Assembly: GCA_945860255.1 (NCBI GenBank)
Contig: CAMAQI010000162.1
Location: 1 to 5,543, forward strand
Direction of reading: 5' to 3'
DNA: 5,543 nucleotides
From: Methylacidiphilum caldifontis
GTDB taxonomy: Bacteria > Verrucomicrobiota > Verrucomicrobiia > Methylacidiphilales > CAMAQI01
Below, in pieces: positions 1-4,282 of the stretch. The translations under genes were made by a program, and so were the position numbers. The notes below the pieces were generated by a model. It saw only the letters and a program-made list of their open reading frames with translations, had not been told where the DNA came from and did not search any database. Each line of letters starts with the position of its first letter. Position 1 is the stretch's first letter.

Positions 1-967
1 GCGACTCCCGAACCGCTTCAATGATTCGCATTTCACTCGGCATGACCTCATCCTCAAGAAAACTATTATAAGGCTGAGGAACATCCAAACCAGTCACACG
101 GATCACGGGTGAGTCAAGTTCATCAAACAACTCACGCTGAACTTGGTAGGCGACTTGAGCCCCCCACCCACAAAACGGTTTGTTTTCCTCAACAATTACA
201 AGACGATTCGTCTTCGATACCGACTCCGCAATCGTTTCAAAATCAAGCGGCTTAATCGTACGAAGATCGACCACCTCGGCATGAATCCCTTCGGCAGCTA
301 ATTTCTCCGCAGCCGCTAAGGCGACATGCGTTGAAAGACTATTCGAAACCAGAGTGATATCCCCTCCCTCTCGACGGATCTTGGCTTTTCCAATCGGAAC
401 TAAGATATCCCCCTCAGGAACCTCTCCTTTAAATCCATAGAGCTTTTCATTCTCCAAAAAACAGACCGGATTATTACTCCGAATCGCACTCTTCAAAAGT
501 CCCTTCGCATCATCTGGAAAAGCAGGGGAAATCACCGTAAGGGCGGGAACCCCGGCATACCAATTTTCCGGAGTATGGGAGTGAGTTGCTCCAACTCGCA
601 ATCCCCCTCCAGAACATCCACGAAAGACAATCGGAACCGAAAACTGGCCGCCTGACATGTAACGAATCTGACCTGCATTATTAACGATCTGATCAAAGGT
701 CACCAAAGAAAAGCTCCAAGTCATGAACTCAACAATCGGACGAAGACCGTGCATCGCCGCCCCAATTCCAAGACCGGTAAATCCACATTCACTAATCGGG
801 GTATCAATGACTCGCTTCGGTCCAAATTTCTTCAGAAGTCCCTCTGAAACCTTATAAGCTCCATTATACTCGGCGACCTCCTCCCCCATGAGGAAAACAC
901 GGTCATCCCGTTCCATCTCCTCCGCCATCGCTTGATTCAACGCTTCTCGATAAAATATTTCAGGCAT
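1..967 (-). CDS. pdhB: Pyruvate dehydrogenase E1 component, beta subunit (3' end cut by window edge)
   Basis: This is the beta subunit of the ThDP-dependent E1 heterotetramer, which with E1 alpha decarboxylates pyruvate and passes the acetyl group to lipoyl-E2 in the cytoplasm. I translated 322 residues from the ATG at 967 to the window edge. The family is about 325-330 residues long, so only a few C-terminal residues are missing. Visible landmarks are MGEEVAEYNGAYKVS (27-41), DTPISE with the ThDP-activating glutamate at about Glu60, YMSGG (103-107), VPIVFRG (111-117), and an H-S-H motif near 129-131 at the position of the conserved active-site histidine. The C-terminal transketolase domain ends with VTGLDVPQPYNSFLEDEVMP. 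It starts 23 bp after pdhA on the same strand, so the two are almost certainly cotranscribed. The spacer shows no clear Shine-Dalgarno sequence. The 2-oxoisovalerate dehydrogenase beta subunit is related, but the motifs closely match PdhB. Confidence 0.95.
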   Translation of the reverse strand, partial: MPEIFYREALNQAMAEEMERDDRVFLMGEEVAEYNGAYKVSEGLLKKFGPKRVIDTPISECGFTGLGIGAAMHGLRPIVEFMTWSFSLVTFDQIVNNAGQIRYMSGGQFSVPIVFRGCSGGGLRVGATHSHTPENWYAGVPALTVISPAFPDDAKGLLKSAIRSNNPVCFLENEKLYGFKGEVPEGDILVPIGKAKIRREGGDITLVSNSLSTHVALAAAEKLAAEGIHAEVVDLRTIKPLDFETIAESVSKTNRLVIVEENKPFCGWGAQVAYQVQRELFDELDSPVIRVTGLDVPQPYNSFLEDEVMPSEMRIIEAVRES

Positions 968-990
968 ATAAAAACTCAGTTTAATTCAAA

Positions 991-2061
991 TTAACGGTGA
1001 AAACGACCACGATGTTCAAGAGGAGGAATTTGATCCTCAGGAGTAAAGATATCTTCCCAAAGCGTTTCGAGTTCCGGTTCAGGACTCTTTTCCGCAAAAT
1101 CGTAAGCCTCTTGAGAAATTTTTTGCGCCTCAGCATCCAACTGATCAAAGGTCGGATTATCCATGATCCCCTCCTCCATCAAACGAGAGCGATAGGTCAA
1201 AATCGGATCATGTTGCTTATGTTTTTCGATCTCCTCTTTGGTCCGATAACTTCCAGGGTCGGACATCGAATGACCGCGATAACGATAGGTCTTAATCTCC
1301 ATTAACGTCGGCTGACTTTCCGTTCGTGCCAAATGCACCGCCTCTGCGGTCTTCGCCCGAACATCATCAACATCCATTCCGTTCGCAACAATCCCCGCCA
1401 TATCGTAGGATTGGGCGCGATTGACGAGAGGAAGACCAGCAGAAGAACGAGCGAGACTTGTTCCCATCGACCACTCGTTGTTCTCAATAATATAAATAAT
1501 CGGCAATTTCCAAAGAGCGGCCAAATTTAAGGACTCGTGAAACGGCCCTTGATTTACCGCGCCATCCCCAAGATAACAAAGAGTGACCCCGCCATCTCCT
1601 TTGTATTTCTGAGAAAACGCAATTCCTAAACCGAGCGGAGTCTGTCCTCCGACGATTCCATGTCCACCGTAAAAATGTTTCTTCGCATCAAAGAAATGCA
1701 TCGATCCCCCTTTTCCTCGCGAGCAACCGGTCGCCTTGCCGAACAACTCTGCCATACAGGCTTGAGGACACATTCCACGAGCCAACCCGTGACCGTGATC
1801 CCGATAAGCAGTGATGACTCCATCATGGGGATTTAAAACCGAGATCGTTCCGACCGCAAGTGCCTCTTGTCCAATATAAAGATGACAAAAACCTTTGATC
1901 TTTTTTTGCGTTGCTGCTTGAGCTGCTTTCTCTTCAAATCGACGAATTAAAAGCATCTGCTTTAAAAGATCTAAACGATCTCCTGGACTCTGATGAGGGA
2001 GAAGCTTCGTGGAGCCTTCATTAAACGAACTCTTTTTTTGGCTAGTTTTAGTCGTCGACAT
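991..2061 (-). CDS. pdhA: Pyruvate dehydrogenase E1 component, alpha subunit
   Basis: This is the complete E1 alpha subunit (356 aa, normal length for the heterotetrameric type). It binds ThDP-Mg and, together with PdhB, forms the pyruvate-decarboxylating E1 of the pyruvate dehydrogenase complex. The ThDP motif is clear: GDG at 165-167 and the paired Asn at 194-195 (IIENNEWSMGTS). Other family blocks are LLIRRFEEKA (37-46), FCHLYIGQEA (58-67), AYRDHGH (85-91), GKGGSMHFF (117-124), GGHGIVGGQ (132-140) and the active-site loop YRGHSMSDPG (261-270) with His264. In mitochondrial E1 this loop carries the regulatory serines; nothing here indicates phosphorylation. The first roughly 25 residues are polar and unconserved. 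I kept the ATG at 2061 because no in-frame upstream start is evident and a candidate promoter ends just before it. There is no Shine-Dalgarno sequence upstream. It is the first gene of a pdhA-pdhB operon; acetoin or branched-chain dehydrogenase E1 alpha is a less likely alternative. Confidence 0.95.
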   Translation of the reverse strand: MSTTKTSQKKSSFNEGSTKLLPHQSPGDRLDLLKQMLLIRRFEEKAAQAATQKKIKGFCHLYIGQEALAVGTISVLNPHDGVITAYRDHGHGLARGMCPQACMAELFGKATGCSRGKGGSMHFFDAKKHFYGGHGIVGGQTPLGLGIAFSQKYKGDGGVTLCYLGDGAVNQGPFHESLNLAALWKLPIIYIIENNEWSMGTSLARSSAGLPLVNRAQSYDMAGIVANGMDVDDVRAKTAEAVHLARTESQPTLMEIKTYRYRGHSMSDPGSYRTKEEIEKHKQHDPILTYRSRLMEEGIMDNPTFDQLDAEAQKISQEAYDFAEKSPEPELETLWEDIFTPEDQIPPLEHRGRFHR

Positions 2062-2068
2062 GAGAGGA

Positions 2069-2097
2069 ATTCTGCATAAGTGAAATCTGCTTGTAAA
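2069..2097 (-). promoter_or_regulatory. Candidate sigma70-type promoter of pdhAB, possibly leaderless
   Basis: Read on the minus strand, TTTACA (2097-2092; 5 of 6 match to TTGACA) is followed after exactly 17 bp by CAGAAT (2074-2069; 4 of 6 match to TATAAT, including the key A at position 2 and the final T). Only seven bases (TCCTCTC) separate this -10 box from the pdhA ATG at 2061. Transcription would therefore begin at or next to the start codon, which agrees with the lack of a Shine-Dalgarno sequence. The match is moderate and was found by eye. Confidence 0.4.
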
Positions 2098-2104
2098 GTG
2101 TTCG

Positions 2105-2131
2105 TTGAAAAAAAACCTGCTTTTTTTTCAA
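2105..2131. repeat. Perfect 11-bp A/T inverted repeat upstream of pdhA
   Basis: TTGAAAAAAAA (2105-2115) and TTTTTTTTCAA (2121-2131) are perfect reverse complements separated by CCTGC. The element lies 7 bp upstream of the proposed -35 box of pdhA, roughly where an AT-rich UP element or an activator site would sit. No plus-strand gene ends nearby, so a terminator role on that strand has no obvious target. A bent A-tract, an operator or a hairpin are all possible. Confidence 0.6.
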
Positions 2132-2230
2132 TTTTCCGCTGCATTCCGTAGATTTTTACCTAATTCTAACGATCCTGAGCATCGATCGAGTTTATTCAGT
2201 TGATTGAAAAGGAATCTCAGACCATATTTT

Positions 2231-2319
2231 CATAAATCGGTCAAAAACCGAAACCAAGGATATCTCCTCAATAAAAACATTCTCTCCCCCATTTAAGTCG
2301 CATTGAATTCCGATTTATG
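2231..2319 (+). repeat. Interspersed repeat copy 1 with 10-bp terminal inverted repeats
   Basis: This 89-bp element starts with CATAAATCGG and ends with its exact reverse complement CCGATTTATG. A second, similar copy lies at 3067-3153 in the same orientation. The first 60 columns align without gaps at 51 of 60 identities, and the last 13 bases are identical. Next to the left end a small hairpin can form (CGGT 2238-2241 with ACCG 2247-2250). No target-site duplication is visible. It is too short to code for a transposase. It resembles a MITE-like or REP-like non-autonomous repeat; the class is inference. Confidence 0.75.
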
Positions 2320-2631
2320 AATTTTGAAAATACATTTTATTTTGGTTTTTGTTTTCGGACTTTTCTCGGATTAGGATCGGAGGAGCCCGAAATCAGACCT
2401 CCCTCACAATATATTGACCCACGATTATATCTCTATGAGGTGATAATGATATTAAGATTGATGCCAAATAGTAAGCTGTATTTGCAATCCAAACTAATTC
2501 GTTCGGCTCCCGCCATTACAAAACTTCGTTTTAGTTATCCCCCGCTGCGCCCCCGCACCAAACTTTCCAAGCTCCCTCTTTTCTGCCTATCGTCGCTTCA
2601 GCTCCTCTTGGTTTTCAGGCCTCGTCCTGCG
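2320..2631. other. Non-coding stretch with no recognisable gene
   Basis: A plus-strand frame stays open through here, but its residues are low-complexity and match no family I recognise. Its only nearby ATG lies inside the repeat end at 2317, and it runs on through the terminator at 2632. The stretch begins very T-rich (2320-2365), then has three TCGGA words spaced 11 bp apart (2355, 2366, 2377), a GGAGG/CCTCC pair (2379-2383 and 2398-2402), an AT-rich middle, and a C-rich end with two CCCCCGC words 11 bp apart (2539 and 2550). Because a plus-strand terminator follows directly, an untranslated RNA or a decayed gene is possible. I could not find a convincing promoter. Confidence 0.4.
2355..2381 (+). 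repeat. Three TCGGA words at 11-bp spacing
   Basis: TCGGA occurs at 2355-2359, 2366-2370 and 2377-2381, each exactly 11 bp after the last, just downstream of repeat copy 1. The spacing is close to one helical turn, so a protein could contact all three on one face of the DNA. The words are short and chance cannot be excluded. Confidence 0.25.
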
Positions 2632-2663
2632 AGCTCAACGAGAGAGCCGTTGAGCTTATTTTT
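2632..2663 (+). terminator. Intrinsic terminator on the plus strand
   Basis: AGCTCAACG (2632-2640) pairs perfectly with CGTTGAGCT (2648-2656) around the 7-nt loop AGAGAGC, followed at once by TATTTTT. This is a textbook Rho-independent terminator in the plus direction. On the minus strand no T-run follows the stem. No credible gene ends upstream of it, so it implies plus-strand transcription through 2320-2631. It also insulates the gene starting at 2709. Confidence 0.7.
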
Positions 2664-2708
2664 CCTTCCGACTGAAAATAATGCAAAAAAAATCAAGAGT
2701 GAGGGACT

Positions 2709-3071
2709 ATGGACTTAACGAACGCCAAAAAGATCCGCAAAATCTCTCCAATCAAGTATGCACAACCGTGGCACCAAAAAATAAATTGGCCCCTCATTTT
2801 GGGAATTACTGTCGCCATCCTCTTAAACGGTTATGCAATCCTTTGGATGATGAAACAACCACTCCCTCCATTTCTTTATCATCTCGCCGACAATATGAAC
2901 GGGCTCTTCAAACCGATCCCCACCCCTTGCCCTCCTTTTGAATCCTCCGTGATTAAAAGTAGTTCCGGTAAAATCATCGAAAAACAATACGTCGTCCCCA
3001 CCTTTCTCGTTCCCCACAATCGACTCCCCTTTCCCCCAAAAAAAGAGAATCAAAATCCACCACTCCCATAA
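2709..3071 (+). CDS. Hypothetical small single-pass membrane protein with proline-rich tail
   Basis: This encodes a 120-residue protein that I do not recognise. The N terminus is basic (several Lys/Arg in the first 25 residues). One hydrophobic segment follows at about 28-48 (from PLILGITVAI to LWMM), then a polar, proline-rich C-terminal part (runs near 51-54, 69-76, 106-110 and 116-120). By the positive-inside rule the short N terminus would be cytoplasmic and the tail outside. I accept it as real because GAGGGACT directly precedes the ATG, closely resembling the GGAGGGACA before dapA, and because its codons favour C-ending forms as dapA does. It follows a terminator by about 45 bp, so it should have its own promoter, which I could not place. 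Its stop codon TAA lies within the left end of repeat copy 2, so the last residues may have been altered by insertion of that repeat. No function is assigned. Confidence 0.55.
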   Translation: MDLTNAKKIRKISPIKYAQPWHQKINWPLILGITVAILLNGYAILWMMKQPLPPFLYHLADNMNGLFKPIPTPCPPFESSVIKSSSGKIIEKQYVVPTFLVPHNRLPFPPKKENQNPPLP

Positions 3072-3153
3072 ATCGGTCATAGACCGAAACCAATGATATC
3101 TCTTCAATGGAAACAATCTCGTCCCCATTCAAAGCTTAGCATTCCGATTTATG
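3067..3153 (+). repeat. Interspersed repeat copy 2 with 10-bp terminal inverted repeats
   Basis: This 87-bp second copy of the element at 2231-2319 is in the same orientation, with identical ends CATAAATCGG and CCGATTTATG. The internal hairpin is longer here: CGGTC (3074-3078) pairs with GACCG (3082-3086) around ATA. The bases that differ from copy 1 keep or improve the pairing. The central 25 or so bases diverge most and include a 2-bp length difference. The left end contains the stop codon of the preceding gene. The right end runs into a T-rich tract at 3154-3176. No target-site duplication is seen. Confidence 0.75.
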
Positions 3154-3155
3154 AT
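3128..3155 (+). promoter_or_regulatory. Possible dapA promoter overlapping the right end of repeat copy 2
   Basis: TTCAAA (3128-3133, 4 of 6 match to the -35 consensus) and TATGAT (3150-3155, 5 of 6 match to the -10 consensus) are separated by 16 bp. The -10 box is formed partly by the terminal inverted repeat. If used, transcription would start near 3162 and give dapA a leader of about 115 nt containing the hairpin at 3198-3233. The evidence is weak consensus matching in AT-rich DNA. Confidence 0.22.
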
Positions 3156-3197
3156 TTTTTTTGATTTTTCTTTTCTAAATTCCTACGGGGGAACCTT

Positions 3198-3233
3198 GGG
3201 AAGCTTTGCGGCTCTACGAAGCAACCCCTTTTT
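3198..3233 (+). terminator. Terminator-like hairpin upstream of dapA (terminator or attenuator)
   Basis: GGG (3198-3200) pairs with CCC (3225-3227), and GCTTTG (3203-3208) pairs with CGAAGC (3217-3222) with one G-U pair. The two helices are separated by an AA/AA internal loop, the apical loop is 8 nt, and TTTTT follows at 3229-3233. It could end transcription of the gene at 2709-3071. Being only 43 bp before the dapA ATG, it could instead sit in the dapA leader and act as an attenuator. The G-run at 3187-3191 offers an alternative partner for the CCCC. Confidence 0.5.
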
Positions 3234-3266
3234 ATCTTCTTGCTCCTTTTCAGATCCTTTTTAGAA

Positions 3267-3272
3267 AGGAGG
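3267..3272 (+). promoter_or_regulatory. Strong Shine-Dalgarno sequence of dapA
   Basis: AGGAGG within AAAGGAGGG lies four bases before the ATG at 3277 and fixes the dapA start. It is the strongest ribosome-binding site in the window; pdhA and pdhB lack one. Confidence 0.85.
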
Positions 3273-3276
3273 GACA

Positions 3277-4152
3277 ATGAAACGTTTTCAAGGAGTTATC
3301 ACTGCACTCGTCACCCCGTTCCTCAATGGAGTGATTGACGAAAAGGCCTTTATTCATCTCATCGAATCCCAGATCGCCAATGGAATTCAAGGAATCGTCC
3401 CTGTCGGAACGACGGGGGAGTCTCCCACTCTTTCCAACGAAGAACATCTCCGCGTTATCGAGCTCGCCGTTCAAACCGTCAAAGGCCGTATTCCAGTCAT
3501 CGCCGGAACCGGAAGCAACAGCACTCAAGAGGCAATTGATTTAACTCAAGCCGCTGAAAAATTAGGAGCTGATGGAGCCCTCCTCGTCGCCCCTTACTAC
3601 AACCGTCCCACTCAAGCAGGGCTCCTTGCTCATTTTGGTGAAATCGCCAACGCAACGAAACTCCCGCTCATTCTCTACAGTATCCCAGGACGCTGTGGCG
3701 TTGAAATTGCCGTAGAAACAGTCGCTCAACTCGCAAAAATGCACCCCAATATCGTCGCCATTAAAGAGGCAGGAGGACAATCGGATCGTGTTAGTCAACT
3801 CCGTCAGTTACTCCCGGAATCGTTCGATATCCTTTGTGGCGATGACTCTCTTTTCCTCTCCTTCATGGCGGTCGGAGCCGTTGGCGTGATTAGCGTGGCC
3901 TCCCACATCGTCCCAAAACAGATCATCCAAATGATGCTCGCCTTCCAATCCGGAAAAATCGCCGAAGCGGAAAAAATGCACCGCGCCCTTTATCCAGCCT
4001 TTAAGGATCTCTTTATCGAAAGCAACCCAGCCCCCGTCAAAGCAGCCCTCGCCCGCGAAGGATTCATGAGTCCAGAGGTACGCCTCCCCTTGGTTCCCCT
4101 ACAACCGAATAATCAAGAGAAGCTCTTTAAATCCCTTGATCGATTGAAATAA
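3277..4152 (+). CDS. dapA: 4-hydroxy-tetrahydrodipicolinate synthase
   Basis: The enzyme condenses pyruvate with aspartate semialdehyde, the first committed step of the diaminopimelate/lysine pathway, in the cytoplasm. At 291 residues it has the normal length of the class I aldolase TIM-barrel family. The landmarks are in place, numbered here with the E. coli counterpart in brackets: GTTGES (44-49) with Thr45/Thr46 [T44/T45], YYNRP (107-111) with Tyr108 [Y107], Tyr134 [Y133], Arg139 in SIPGRCG [R138], and Schiff-base Lys163 in VAIKEA [K161]. Of the known lysine-feedback contacts, Ser49, His57, Asn81, Glu85 and Tyr107 are kept, while the positions of E. coli Ala49 and His53 hold Pro50 and Asn54, so inhibition may be weaker. 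No dapB follows; the next gene is a DUF1501 protein 130 bp downstream. A N-acetylneuraminate-lyase-type paralogue is unlikely given the full DapA motif set. Confidence 0.95.
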   Translation: MKRFQGVITALVTPFLNGVIDEKAFIHLIESQIANGIQGIVPVGTTGESPTLSNEEHLRVIELAVQTVKGRIPVIAGTGSNSTQEAIDLTQAAEKLGADGALLVAPYYNRPTQAGLLAHFGEIANATKLPLILYSIPGRCGVEIAVETVAQLAKMHPNIVAIKEAGGQSDRVSQLRQLLPESFDILCGDDSLFLSFMAVGAVGVISVASHIVPKQIIQMMLAFQSGKIAEAEKMHRALYPAFKDLFIESNPAPVKAALAREGFMSPEVRLPLVPLQPNNQEKLFKSLDRLK

Positions 4153-4201
4153 TCGCAACTTTGATTAAAAGTCGGGGTTTATTCCGTTACTGGATCTTAA
4201 C

Positions 4202-4234
4202 TCTTAAAGAGTCCGTTCGATTGGCTCTTTGAGG
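4202..4234 (+). other. Weak hairpin in the dapA to DUF1501 spacer
   Basis: TCTTAAAGAG (4202-4211) can pair with CTCTTTGAGG (4225-4234) using two G-U pairs around a 13-nt loop. There is no T-run after it, so it is a poor intrinsic terminator. It may be a remnant, an operator or chance. The rest of the 130-bp spacer (4153-4282) shows no convincing promoter. Confidence 0.25.
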
Positions 4235-4282
4235 TTTAATCGCGCGGTACGTGATAGGTAAATTGACTAAAATAAGGCCCCG

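Noticed and set aside
2350..2372. Minus-strand GAGAAAAGTCCGAAA resembling the conserved RNase P RNA GAGGAAAGTCC box
   Set aside because: None of the other conserved RNase P RNA blocks are nearby and the flanking sequence is AT-rich repeat; it is a chance similarity.
2317..2718. 133-codon open frame on the plus strand
   Set aside because: Its ATG is part of the repeat's terminal inverted repeat, there is no Shine-Dalgarno sequence, the residues are low-complexity, and it runs through the terminator at 2632-2663 and into the better supported gene at 2709.
2681..2941. 86-codon plus-strand frame overlapping the hypothetical membrane protein
   Set aside because: It is in another frame of the same DNA without a ribosome-binding site or a membrane or domain pattern.
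2823..3128. 101-codon open frame on the minus strand
   Set aside because: It is antisense to the gene at 2709-3071, covers repeat copy 2, and has no recognisable motif. The plus-strand frame has the better start signal.
2231..3153. Repeat pair as a CRISPR array or composite transposon
   Set aside because: There are only two copies more than 700 bp apart, and no spacers, cas genes or transposase lie between them.
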